Origin: Acanthaster planci
Taxonomy: Eukaryota > Echinodermata > Asteroidea > Valvatida > Acanthasteridae
DNA length: 64,000 nucleotides
Direction of reading: 5' to 3'
Assembly: GCF_001949145.1 (NCBI RefSeq)
Contig: NW_019091525.1
Location: forward strand, 571,987 to 635,986
Positions 47,985 to 59,235 of the stretch are shown piece by piece. A program made the position numbers and the translations under genes. The notes under the pieces were generated by a model, which ran no database searches, had not been told where the DNA came from, and worked only from the letters and a program-made list of their open reading frames with translations. Numbering within the stretch: position 1 is the first letter of the stretch; each line of letters starts with the position of its first letter.

Positions 47985-48453
47985 TATGGTGTACTATTTA
48001 CGACAGACATTCCTCTCTCTCTCTCTCTTGCCTCCCTCCAGGCGACGCAACCAGGACGACGCGACGGCACGACGGCTCCCTTGCGTCGTGCCGTCGGGTG
48101 GAACCGTCGCCTTCTTGCCATTTCGTTTGTACATACACGACGCGTAAAGGCCCCTCTATAAACACCATGAAGTAAAGGAAGACAGAACAAGACGCGCGTC
48201 GTGCCGTGCGTCGCGTCGTGCTTCAAGCGACGTGATGCACGACACGACGTACGACGCGACGCACAATAGCACGACACGACGGGCGACGGCACGACGCGAC
48301 GCGTCGTGTGTGTACAAAAGTAATAGCAAGAAGGCGACGGTGCGACCCGACGGAACGAGGCAAAGGAGCCGTCGTGCCGTCATGTCGTGTAGTTGCGTCG
48401 CCTGGGGGAGGCTTTGGAGAGAGAAAAATGTGTGTCGTAAATAGTACACCATA
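47985..48453. mobile_element. Foldback element of CGACG modules, 469 bp
   Basis: Both ends read TATGGTGTACTATTTACGAC when turned outward. A 6-bp direct repeat GTTCCG flanks it at 47979-47984 and 48454-48459. The arms of about 165 bases carry GC-rich runs of CGTCG/CGACG, with 'gccgtcgggt' and 'cgtcgccttcttgc' in both. The middle is an almost continuous chain of 'cacgacgcgacg' words that can fold on itself. A 6-bp duplication with a TAYGG end would fit the IS3EU group as I remember it; that is inference. Confidence 0.88.
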
Positions 48454-49139
48454 GTTCCGCCTCACTACTCTTGTTCTTATTTTCTCAGTTTCAGTGGTAT
48501 AATCTGTCTTTGTCAACTGAGACTCTTGTTTTTGCATTTTCAAGTGGGTGATTTTCATCAGCACCGTGGTTGTAAATCCCAGGGGGATGGGGGATATCCC
48601 CCACCTTTCTTTGGAGGGGGGCTATTGAATCCTCCCCCCATATCTTGTGGTGAGCAAATAAAAAACGTATTGTGAATTTGTATTTTTTTTTCAGACTTCC
48701 AACAACTAAAGTGCATTCAGTATCACTCAAAACAAGGGAACCCGATGAAAAACGGACATAAATATGTCTTTCCAAATAAATATTACAGATGAACATCAAT
48801 ATCATGAACACCGACCTCAGAGTCTTCTGGTGTCACCCCCCTCCCCGCTTTTCAAATTTTCATGACCTGGCAAGTAAATCATCCCTCACCTCCCCCATGA
48901 TTACCAGCACAAAGCTACGCCACTGATCAGGTTAGTACTGTTGTTTCTCAGAGGCAACATATTCATGTGTTCATTTCAGCACCTATTTTCTTCGTATCAC
49001 TCTTGCAAACGAGAAGCTAGCCCGACGGCCTACGTTGAACAACAAACGCCAATCAGACCAGAAAAACATCTATTGGAAAGGCCAGGGTGGACCCAGAACT
49101 AAATTTTTGGGAGATTGCTTTTAAAATACTAAAACTCAC

Positions 49140-49204
49140 TTGTTTTCATCAGTCCCGTTGATAATAGGTACATCAATGTTCTTCTGGTGAAGCGCTTCAA
49201 TTAA
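49140..49204 (-). CDS. Possible orphan coding exon
   Basis: The acceptor 'atttcatctgcaag' and donor ACAA|GTGAGT bracket 65 bases reading LIEALHQKNIDVPIINGTD and then EN. The frame is also open further upstream (PRKDNDYFICK), so the exon could be longer. No family was recognised. Confidence 0.3.
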
Positions 49205-49944
49205 CTTGCAGATGAAATAGTCATTGTCTTTACGGGGAAACGACTTTCATAGTATTGGCCGAATTTTATTCTACGATTTAACATGTATTGTGCAAACGTT
49301 ATTAAAAGGCACAGTCGAGCTAAACTGCTGTGCCGAAATACCCTTGCATGTTTACAGTCCAAAGCAGGCGAGTTTTCAAATGTACGTAATGCGGGTACAT
49401 AATAGACCTATTAGTACAATAATAGGCCTAATTTATTCATTTATAAAACTCAAATTTCACGATCTAATGCACTGTACTTTAAAAATCCTGTGAGATTACA
49501 CAATCAAAATACATATATAAGCAATTTAAACAACGAAATAAAACCTAAAAACCTTAGTTCAGTTCGTCTAAAAATTAAGTGCAAAACAAGTATATATACG
49601 AGAACAATTTATACGTCAAAATACATAAAACCCAAATACAACAAATATGAGAGTAAATGACAACAATATCGACAATAACATGTGGCGAGAAAGACAAACA
49701 TATAAGATATACAGGGCAACTGGCGACTACTTTTAACCCTTAATACGTTCATCTCAATCTCAAATGTCACGCAGCAGCTTAGATTCCGTCAAGAATGCGA
49801 CATAGAGCTCAATGAGGACAAACATTGTCTGTATGTTCAAATTTCGAGAAAAAACGTTCGTGCTTATGCATGTTGACAAGGCGATTGTGCATTGGCATAT
49901 AGGTGGATGTCGACTAATCCAAAATTAATCTACCGGACACGTGC

Positions 49945-49986
49945 ATGCAATGCAATGCAATACAAGACAAGACAGGACAGGACTAG
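49945..49986. repeat. Shifting pentanucleotide repeat
   Basis: Units change step by step from ATGCA through ATACAAG and ACAAG to ACAGG along one run. Confidence 0.7.
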
Positions 49987-50744
49987 ACTTGAAATTTGCA
50001 AAGTGAACTAGAACATGCAAAGCGGTAAGACTTACATCTAAGAATGTCGACGGCATGTTGACTTCTTGAGCATAAACTGCAATGGTGACCAGCCCAAACG
50101 ATTTTGTAGACCCGACAAACACGACTCGACTGCAGTAAAAAAGTAACACGATAAAAGTGGTCCAAAAGGTCAGGGCCAGTATAAGTATACAGTAGTACAG
50201 CTGAGATAATCATTCCAGAAGGTAGTATGTGACCCTGAGGGTAACAAAAAATCTCACATTTTGCACAGAAATTGCAATGGGAGAAAGTGGTATTATCATA
50301 TGCATGAACCAGTCTCTCTGGCACTGCTTGCAGGCCGCCGCGGGTAGACGTGCTGAATTACAGAGTCATAATTTACCATACATTTTGGAAAGAAAAGTAT
50401 AAAGGTTAAAAATAGACCAAAATTCAAAACAATTTAAGAAAAACGTAAACCGCGTATACAGAGACATTTAAAATAAAATCTACAATCATTTAAATTGCCA
50501 TATAATACACAGATTGTAAAAAATAGAAAGGAGGGTGGATTTTTATTGCAGATGCCAACGTGCCTTAAGTCAAAGTCATGATGCAGGGACTTATAAGCAC
50601 TGTATTTAGAGCGACGGAAGGCTCACTAATGGGCGTTCAAATGTGTTTTAATTTGGTTGGTGAATAAAACCCAGAAACAGTCGACATTATCAGCATTATA
50701 AACTGCTAAACTACACCATAACTGGGAAATATAAAGTTATGACA

Positions 50745-51780
50745 GTAGTGCAACCCGTCTGTATAGGTAAAACCACGCCCCTTCCCCCCGTTTTCTGGCC
50801 TCTCGACCAATCAGAAGACTGGATTTTGCCCACGTAACACCTCATTTGCATAAAATGAGGAGGTGGTCCGTACCATTTATAAACATATAAACACCAAGGG
50901 TGTTTATATGTTGGAAGGAGTTTTATACAATATAAGGAATATAGTATCAATTATAATAGGAATGTATACTTTACTATTATTACACTGAACCTTGGATAAG
51001 CATCTGCTACTACAAATAAACAAAATGTAAAGGATCAATTAAGTACGTTGATTCTTATTGTGTTCGTGATGACTCTTTTACCGCCGTGAAGAATGGTTTA
51101 ACCCGAACCCGGTTTAATGAATGAAGCGGGACTCGGATATGATCGCCATGTGCGATGACGTGTTGCGACATGTTCGAGTGTTTGCCGCAGTTTTAGGTTT
51201 CGGACATCGCCTGAGTCACACCATTTTATGTATGTATTGTACATACACGTGTTACGTATATGCAGTGTAATTCACACATTTTTTATAGAAGTGTGTGTAG
51301 TTTTTTGTTGTAGGTCTACTACGATTTGATACCGTACAAAAGGCCTTACGGGATGTTGGTCGTATATCATCCAAAGAAGAAAAACGTACTATAACAGATA
51401 TGATAAGAATACAATTACATGCAGGGCAGAGATAAATTTCAAGTACGTAAATTCAATATTGAAGTTAATAATAACGTAGGAATAAAGCGGAACGGATTAC
51501 AAGCCATTTGCAGTCGTGCTGCCCATGTTGGACACAATAGCTTTTGTGTCCAAACGGGGAGATCCTGTTACGTAACAGCGATGAATCATTGGGAAAACAA
51601 TGAATAAACAACTACCGGACATGTCCTGTCTTGTCCTCTCGCTCGGTTTGACGGTGTTTTTAAACACTATACGCAACCGGCGTTGTCAGCGCGCATTTAT
51701 ACACTACACTTCGTTTGGTAAGCATCGGCAACGATCGGCGTGAAGTTGGGTGTATTGGAGGAGTAACGAGAATCTTGACA
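50745..51780 (+). repeat. 1.1-kb leader repeat, copy 1
   Basis: A direct repeat of 57163-58319. Both copies begin at exactly AGTAGTGCAACCCGTCTG after unrelated flanks, and match through 'caatcatt/ggaaaa' to the 'ggcgtg.agt' region. Polinton-type elements characteristically begin with AG, and copy 2 lies upstream of a Polinton-like polymerase fragment, so this may be the left end of such an element. A 14-bp stem with a 3-base loop (50882-50912) is present only in this copy. Confidence 0.8.
51600..51717 (+). CDS. Leader exon of a repeat-encoded gene, copy 1
   Basis: ATG to donor TTTG|GTAAGC, 39 codons plus one base. It starts MNKQLPDMSCLVLSLG and ends RNRRCQRAFIHYTSF. The second copy (58134-58254) differs by substitutions and one three-base indel, yet the frame and donor are kept. 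The function is unknown. Nothing recognisable follows the donor in this copy. Confidence 0.45.
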
Positions 51781-52954
51781 TGGACTGGATCCGAGTTAAC
51801 TAGGTTAGCATTTTTGCCACTTTTGCTCATGTTATAGGTCAGCTTGGAAGTCTAAATGTACACTTGATAAGCCAAACTCGGATAATTCAAATCTTCTCTT
51901 ATAAGGCATATTACATCGCCATTCTATGATACAACAATGCTGAACTCAAAGCTCTCCTTAACCAAAATTTTAAACCTGTTCCCTTGAGAATTGACTTTAG
52001 AGGTTTCACTGCATATATCAATTATTACTCCTCAGTCTGTGATTGACTCAAGGTAATTTTTATCGAAGCAAAAATGCAGATACTTAGGCTAATAACAGAT
52101 AAAATATTACTACGGACAACTCTCCGACATATTTAAAACCAATCGCTAGGTTGTTTGAATCGACATGGTGAGACAAAAACTAACCTGGGAACTCATCAGA
52201 ATTCCTAAAGGGGTCCATGGACAGTAGACGGTTTTTACTGTATACATTTTATTACGTTGCCGATCAACGTTTGAGACTACAAACATGGCGCAATAAAAGT
52301 CTCTCTGTGTTGACGGGGGTACGTCAATCCAGTTGATTTATAAAAGCTATAAACTTTATTTCGCAAGAAGGTCTCCCTTCCAAACATTTAACGATACGCT
52401 TGTACATACAGGCATGAAAGAGTTTTCTTTTAGGCTTTACATCTGTTGTATAATGAGTACGACACGAAGCGGGAATGAAGTACAAGTAAGGTTTGAAAGT
52501 CGGGCTGTTCGTTACGCTAACTTGAAGTTTTGCAATAAATTCGACAAGCTTAAGGCCTATTACCATGCTGTTCGTTATAACACGAACATAACTTCTTTGC
52601 GTTCGTAATTAGATGGCTATTTTAAAAAGAACAGAGGAACGTTCGTCATTAACATCAACGGTTTGTGATTAGGAGATGAGTTCGGCTTAGGTATCTGCTG
52701 GCCGCTGCGTAACAGGAGACACCTGTGCCCTGTGCCTTTGTACAGAAGCACACATCAAAAACACATCAAAATTCTAACCGAAAGAGATGAATTATATTCA
52801 TACAATTGCGACGGAAAAAACATGGAATGACTGTCTAAAAGAGGAATACAAATAATAAGAATGATTTTAAATCATTCAAAGTTTCAGTAGAAGTAGAAAA
52901 TGATACATTAATAAATTTAAACAGAAATTGAACAGTATGTCAATCGAGTATACC
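51781..52954. other. Non-coding stretch, no gene recognised
   Basis: No motif was recognised between the leader repeat and the LINE fragment. Confidence 0.35.
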
Positions 52955-53932
52955 TGCTTGTTTTGAAATGTCTAAACAAATTGGCTCCTATGTATATGAC
53001 AAATCTGTTTGTGCCATTCACACAGATTCGTGAAACAAGATACTCAGTTAACAAGACACTTAAAGTCCCTTTAGCAAAAAAAGAATGCTACGATCAAAGT
53101 TTTGCAAAAATATGGACCNNNNNNNNNNNNNNNNNNNNNNNNNNNNNNNNNNNNNNNNNNNNNNNNNNNNNNNNNNNNNNNNNNNNNNNNNNNNNNNNNN
53201 NNNNNNNNNNNNNNNNNNNNNNNNNNNNNNNNNNNNNNNNNNNNNNNNNNNNNNNNNNNNNNNNNNNNNNNNNNNNNNNNNNNNNNNNNNNNNNNNNNNN
53301 NNNNNNNNNNNNNNNNNNNNNNNNNNNNNNNNNNNNNNNNNNNNNNNNNNNNNNNNNNNNNNNNNNNNNNNNNNNNNNNNNNNNNNNNNNNNNNNNNNNN
53401 NNNNNNNNNNNNNNNNNNNNNNNNNNNNNNNNNNNNNNNNNNNNNNNNNNNNNNNNNNNNNNNNNNNNNNNNNNNNNNNNNNNNNNNNNNNNNNNNNNNN
53501 NNNNNNNNNNNNNNNNNNAATTTGCCAGAGCAACTCAGAAGTATAGAGTCCTTAAGGAATTCAAATCAGAACTACAGAAAGCCATGACCAGTGCTGTGTC
53601 GTCCAAAATGCTGATCTATGGAGCTGTTAACTTGGTTGCCAATGTTCATTGGTGCCGGAGCGTGTTCATTTTTCCCCATTTTTTTATTTGCGGGTTTCCC
53701 CATCCCGTGATCATTGTTTAATTAATGCGTTGATTATTTAAAAGTTCACTTGTGTATGATATTTTAATGGTCTGTATTTTTAAACATTAATGTTTGTCGT
53801 ATTTGTCAATTTTACTTTTCATCGCAAGCTTCTAACTTTTTTATTAGTCATCGCAGGGCCTCAATGGAAGCCAGTTTGTCTGAGCATACCCTGGGTAAAG
53901 AAATGGAATAAATGAATAAATAAATTATGTGA
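52955..53932 (+). mobile_element. CR1/L2-type LINE 3' end, interrupted by the assembly gap
   Basis: Before the gap the frame reads KCLNKLAPMYMTNLFVPFTQ and later TLKVPLAK, the typical C-terminus after a LINE reverse transcriptase (Y..LN..AP.Y...LF). After the gap NLPEQLRSIES and, one base out of frame, LKEFKSELQKA give the terminal 'W..LP..LR...SL..FK..LK' motif. The 3' end is a run of (AATAAATG)-like units near 53907-53930, as in this LINE group. It shows one frameshift near 53551. Confidence 0.75.
53119..53518. other. Assembly gap, 400 N
   Basis: Exactly 400 unknown bases lie inside the LINE fragment. Apparent long frames across it are artefacts. Confidence 1.
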
Positions 53933-54121
53933 TTCGTGTTAACACGTTCATATTTTCCTCGTTAATGCAATTTTGTGTCTTTTAGTTTGCAATTTATCAC
54001 ATTTTATGACTGTATATTTTCTGTGCATATACTGATCCTTTCTTCAATTCACTTTATTTGTTGATGGGCCTTATTTCATTTTACATGAATCGTAAAAATA
54101 CAACCCCCGGGGACGCGATAT

Positions 54122-56189
54122 GATTTTTTTTTTGCGTGGTTGCGGGAGCGGACTTGTCAGATGAGACCGTATCATTTCTCAGGGTTGCAGAGCCCTGAGT
54201 CCGTGCTAAAGGTATATAAATGCTTCAGTAGTTGTCCCCTAGCCTCTACAGCTCTTAAAAACCACCAAAATGTACATCACAGTACCGTGTGCGCCCTTTT
54301 TCCCAGGCTATCCCGATTTGAGGGGGGGGGTTCGCCACGCGCCAGCCAAGCCACACCACCACTGCAACACCCCCCAACCAAAATAACACTTTAGGAGGCC
54401 TCCAGACAGAGTTCCAGACAGCTGTCACTGATAAGAAATATTCCACTGCCCAGGCACTGTTTTGTAAATAATTCATTAGATCGTACACAAGGGGTCACTT
54501 AACACACTGTCTTATGGGAGTTGGCTGGAAGCTGGCTATTTTTTTTTTATTATTATTTTCTGGCTAGGGGAGGCCCTGGCTTTAAAATGACTCAACCAGG
54601 TTTTTCAGCATACGCAGGGGTAGGATATGATAAANGTGAGACTTGCTACATGTTACGGTAGAGGGAACACGGTGTTCTAATTTATGCTGACTTCGCCACT
54701 TTGGTTAGCTAGTGCCGTCCCTTGGCTATTGGCACAGATGAATGAGGCTCTGGGAAGTCTTGGGGGGGGGCTCGGACAAGCATATGTCGGCACAATCGTA
54801 AGTTATACCTTATGGCTTTTCATTTTAATTGCTTGGAATTGGTTTAATTTGCCATCTTGACAGAGTTGTTGTAATCGTTTGGGCATGGCGTAGTTTGATT
54901 ATTTTCTATTGCAGATTCTTTATATGATGTACATGGATCGGCGGATCCCTGATGTTGTAGGCAACCCAGTTAAACTGTGAAGCCTGGAGAGAGTCTTTAG
55001 CTACCGGGAATCCCATTGGCGGAGTGAAGCCTCGCTGTTCCCCAACTTGTGTAGATGAAACTACAGGCGGCTCTCCACAGCGTCGTCCTGTTCTTGCGAT
55101 CCAACTAGCCTTGGCGATGTGGACGATGGGTGTGGAACTACCGTAACTGTGACGAGCACCACTGCAAATCTCCCTCAAATAAATAATTTCCTATCGTTGT
55201 AAAACATTCTGATAATTTTATGATTTCCTTTGTATTTGGCCTTATCTTGTGAATATAATTAAAAGTTCGATATATTTGATTTATTTGGTTTGTTGCACCT
55301 GTTTAAAAGTCATACGTCGTGGGAAATTTACTGATTTTTGCTGTATAAGTGTAACCCTTGTGGTAAACTACTTGTGGTATGGTGATATTTTTGGTTATAT
55401 ACGTATAAATTGTTCGACTTATTTGACTTGTCTGGATATTAAGTAAGGAATTGCAGTTTGAAGTAAACCTGGCTAATTTACTATATATTCTCCGCAGTGC
55501 AGATGGATTGTGTGGTTAGACGTTTAAACATTGAGCCTTGGGAATTGACCGGCAAATTAAGGATTCTAGAACTATTTTATATGAAGAAAGCTTGTACAAG
55601 AAACTGACAGTTTTATAACGTGAATTAATGATTGAGCACTGCAAATATTGAGTAATGTGTATGAAGGAATTTGACTGTGTAAAATAAGAATTGGTAAGGA
55701 AATTTAATTGTAAGATAAATCTAGTATGATTGATGAATTCGCCGTCTTATGGTCCAAGTTCTGCACTGAGGAACATTTTGACTATTTGGCATTTAACTAG
55801 GATCCTTTGAACCGACTAGATTTCCCCTGCAATTTCAAGTTGTGCATAATTATTCTTTTGAATAAATTTAGATGTATATATTGTAAATATTAAATTTTGT
55901 GTGAAGTGCTAGCGTTCCCATAGACTGTGACAGGGGGATGATGTAGTGGTGGTGTGGCTTGACTGGCGCGTGGCGAGCCCCCCCCCCCCAAAGAAAATCG
56001 GGATAGCCTGGGGAAAGGCCCCCCCTCCCACCGTACTGTGATGTACTTTTGGTGGTTTTTAAGAGCTGTAGAGGATAGGGGACAACCACTGAAGCATTTA
56101 TATACCTTTAGTACGGACTCAGGGCTCTGCAACCCTGAGACATGAAACGGCCTCTCTAAACGAGCAGCTCCAGCAACCACGTAAAAATC
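54122..56189. mobile_element. 2.07-kb element with ~240-bp terminal inverted repeats
   Basis: The left arm (54122 to about 54365) and right arm (about 55940-56189) are inverted copies. Both contain CGTGGTTGC.GGAGC at the end, then 'ctcagggttgcagagccctg', 'ggtatataaatgcttcagt', 'agctcttaaaaaccacc' and 'atcgggatagcctggg' (or the complement). The interior 54640-55930 is the inverse of the repeat at 4968-6262. There is no long open frame, so it is non-autonomous. No target-site duplication was convincing. One ambiguous base is at 54635. Confidence 0.88.
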
Positions 56190-57162
56190 GAATCAGAACG
56201 CGACGCAGGTACACAAATGTATACGCACAGGTATTAACTGCCCAACTCATTTTCAAAGGTCACATTCTGAAGTATTATATTCACCCAGTTGCCAAAATGA
56301 TCTTTGACCTTGAAGGTAACATATTAAGATCATGAGGTCAAATCTGAGTCTCCTGATTTCTACCTATATTTCCATATAAGGTGAAGTTTGTCGTAAAACT
56401 GTGCCAAATAAACAATTGTGCATGTCAACCACGCAGAAAATTAAAATTAATTTATCGAATTGTTTATTTGTTGGGTCTTTCATTTTCAGTACTTCATTGG
56501 TAAACAAAGTCTAGTAAATTTGAGAAACGTGAAGTAAAAAGGGAGTAAGTGTTCAATGGGAAATGGGAGCAAATGTATTTCAATACCTTGACTACGGCTT
56601 CTCTGGATAACTTTAGACTGTCAAGTAACTTTTCATGCATTTCATAAGCTAATTTGTTAGTCTGGAACTTCCTGTAAGCAGGAACGTGAGTTTCGAAGTA
56701 GTCTTGTTTTCAATGGAATGCTCTCACGAAGGTGGGCAGGTTGTTAAGGGGGCCTTTTCATGTGGTTTAAGCGAGTGCGATCAAGTCCTTGCTGCACCTC
56801 TGTCAATCCATAAATTAGCGGTTGTCACATTGCCTGTACTATTCCTTTGGGTGGCCAAACTCCACAAAAACATAATCCTTGATTTGCATAAGATTTACCT
56901 CAAGATGTGCACCGGCCCCATAATTTTTAAATAGAAGGTTGTATTTTCACTTTGTCTCTTTATTAGCTGGTGTGTTAACTGCGTAAGATATTTTCAGCTC
57001 TTTGCTATGTCCATAAGGTGGCACATATTGATAAGAGGATAACTCACACTACGACAGTATATTAGAATGCGATAATCATTTCACTAACCTTCATTCAACC
57101 TCTTTTATCAACATAACCAGCGCCCTACATATCAGTAACATTTCTTACGAAGAGCGTCCCAA
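56190..57162. other. Non-coding stretch, no gene recognised
   Basis: AT-rich, with no recognised motif. Confidence 0.35.
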
Positions 57163-57613
57163 GGTAAGTAGTGCAACCCGTCTGTATAGGTAAAACCACG
57201 CCCCTTTTCCCCCTGTTTCTGGCCTCTCGACCAACCAGAAGACTGGATTTTGCCACGTAACACCTTAATGTCATAAAATGAGGAGGTGGCCGTACCATTT
57301 ATAGTAGGGGTGTTTATATGTTGGAAGGAGGTTTTATAGAATATATATATAAGGTGTATAGTATAAATTATAATATGAATGTATACTTTACTATTATTAC
57401 ACTGTACCTTGGATAAGCACCTGCTACTACACATAGACAAAATATGAAGGATCAATTAAGTTCGTTAATTCTCATTGTGTTCGTGGTGACTATTTTACCG
57501 CCGTGAAACATGGTTAAACCCGAACCCGGTTTAATGAATGAAGCAGGACTCAGATATGATCGCGATTGTGCGATGACGTGTTGGGACATGTTCAAGTGTT
57601 TTCCACAATTTTA

Positions 57614-57718
57614 AGGCCTCCAGAGCTACAGCTAGGTCTGTTGTCTACGCCTTTGCACACATTTCCAGTGGAGCGAAGACTTAGACCTAGCTCTAGGCAA
57701 CAGATTTGGATGCAGCCT
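57614..57718. mobile_element. Small MITE inserted in leader copy 2
   Basis: Copy 1 reads 'gttttaggtttcgg' where copy 2 has 'attttaAGGC...GCCttagtttcgg'. The inserted piece has imperfect inverted ends (AGGCCTCCAGAGCTA, and the inverse of TAGCTCTAGGCA...GCAGCCT) and a repeated TTA (or TA) at its borders. Confidence 0.7.
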
Positions 57719-58133
57719 TAGTTTCGGACATCGCCTATAAACTTGGAGTGCACCATTTTGTGTAGGTATTGTACATACACGTACTATGTATCTGTAGTGC
57801 AATTCACACAAACAAATGTTATAGTAGAGGTGTGTGTGTTGTTTTTAGGTCTACTGTGATTCGAAACCGTACAAAAGGCCTTACGGTATGTTGGTCGTAG
57901 ACATCCGGGGTAGAAAAACGTACTTTAACAGATACGATAAGAATACAATTACATGCAGGGCTGAGATAAATTTACGGTACGTAAATTCAAGATTGAAGTT
58001 AATAATAACGTAGGAATAAGGCGGAACGGATTACACGCCATATGCAGTCGTGCTGCCCATGTTGGACACAGTAGCTTTTGTATTCGAACGGGGAGAGCCT
58101 GTTACGTAACAGCGATGAATCATTGGGAAAATA

Positions 58134-58254
58134 ATGAGTAAACAACTACCGGACATGTCCTGTCTTATCTTCTCGCTCGGTTCGACGGTGTTTTCAAAAC
58201 CTGTTTTACGCAACCGGCGCTGTCAGCGCGCATTTATACACTACACTTCGTTTG
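58134..58254 (+). CDS. Leader exon of a repeat-encoded gene, copy 2
   Basis: ATG to donor TTTG|GTAAGC, 40 codons plus one base. It begins MSKQLPDMSCLIFSLG and ends RNRRCQRAFIHYTSF. The frame is conserved with copy 1. Its phase fits the downstream exon at 58444 or 59359. Confidence 0.45.
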
Positions 58255-58321
58255 GTAAGCATCGGCAACGATTGGCGTGTAGTCTGGTGTTTGAGAAGAG
58301 TAACGAAAATCTTGACCTTGA

Positions 58322-58796
58322 GCTCAGAACAGCTCCTGCTCAAGTGTACGAGTATTGCACATGACGTTTCCTCTGGTGTTGTGTAAAACGGCAAATACGT
58401 GTACACTGTATAATCAATCAGTCTTTGTTCTTTCTATTTACAGATCAGACCTTAATTAAAGGAAGAAAATTGTGGATGAGAAGCAGAATGAAGTCGCGAC
58501 CAACAGAGCGTGACAGTCGTAAAAAAGTACTCGAGGGGAAAAGGTATCCTTTACATCAGTACTGAGACTGATGCAACCACCTACTGTATATATTTTGTGT
58601 TAATCATAATATGCACCATAACAGGAGACCAAGACACTATGCGGCGCTAGAAATATTAATTCATATGTCGCTGGTAGACATCAGTCTACAAGTGGTTTCC
58701 TTACTTATTCTCCAGACATCCGTGCATATTTAGGATGTTTTGCATAATGATTTGGACCATTAGCAAGTTCTAGTCTGTCTTTTTTAGTATATTGTT
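58322..58796 (+). repeat. Tandem duplication, unit A
   Basis: About 470 bases repeated at 59236-59704, period 914. It includes a splice acceptor (tatttacag), a 100-base basic exon-like segment (58444-58543, with RSRMKSRPTERDSRKKVLE in one frame) and a donor AAAAG|GTATCC. Confidence 0.85.
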
Positions 58797-58925
58797 NAAT
58801 TAGCTCCAGGGGCCTCTCCAAAAGAGGCCACTCCCTCCACGCAGGGACTTAATTAAAGTTAAATATTACTAATGCGGAGGTAGACATTGAGTCTATAATA
58901 GACCTATTTATTGAAATGGGAATAA

Positions 58926-59060
58926 ACGTGTCCAGACAGGTTTCCCGTGTGGATTTTAATATGCAAACATGACGTAATCATAGCTCGTTCCCAATCGGAC
59001 TGAAGCTGTGTTGTGTGACGTGTCCAGACACGTTTCTTGTGTGGAACGATCCGTTCAACA
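58926..59060. repeat. Short tandem repeat, period about 92
   Basis: The block 'cgtgtccagacaggtttcccgtgtgga' with 'aacatgacg' at about 58927 recurs at about 59019 as 'cgtgtccagacacgtttcttgtgtgga' with 'aacatgacg'. It lies between the two tandem units. Confidence 0.65.
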
Positions 59061-59235
59061 TGACGCCATGCCTCCTTCACGAGATCATAGTTCTCAGCCC
59101 GTCACATTACAGAATGGATTTTTTTAGCCAATCATATGTATTTACGTGACAGAATGTTTAACTATGCAAGTACGACGTCCGCAATAGAATAATAAATGTT
59201 CTAAAATGTAGCCACAGCAACAGCTATTGACACAT

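Larger units (their letters stand above)
48454..50744. other. Stretch with one possible exon, otherwise no gene recognised
   Basis: Apart from the possible exon at 49140-49204 and a pentanucleotide run near 49945-49985, nothing was recognised. Confidence 0.35.
57163..58319 (+). repeat. 1.1-kb leader repeat, copy 2
   Basis: A direct copy of 50745-51780, about 6.4 kb downstream. It differs by loss of one arm of a small hairpin (near 57303) and by a 105-base insertion (57614-57718). It continues without a break into the tandemly duplicated exon segment and then the polymerase-like region. Confidence 0.8.

Noticed and set aside
47876-48564. Several overlapping Arg/Ser-rich open frames on both strands
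   Set aside because: They are a by-product of the GC-rich CGACG modules of the foldback element, which suppress stop codons in many frames.
53060-53721. Long open frames of 150-250 codons across 53119-53518
   Set aside because: They run through the N gap. Only the short flanking parts are real, and these belong to a LINE C-terminus.
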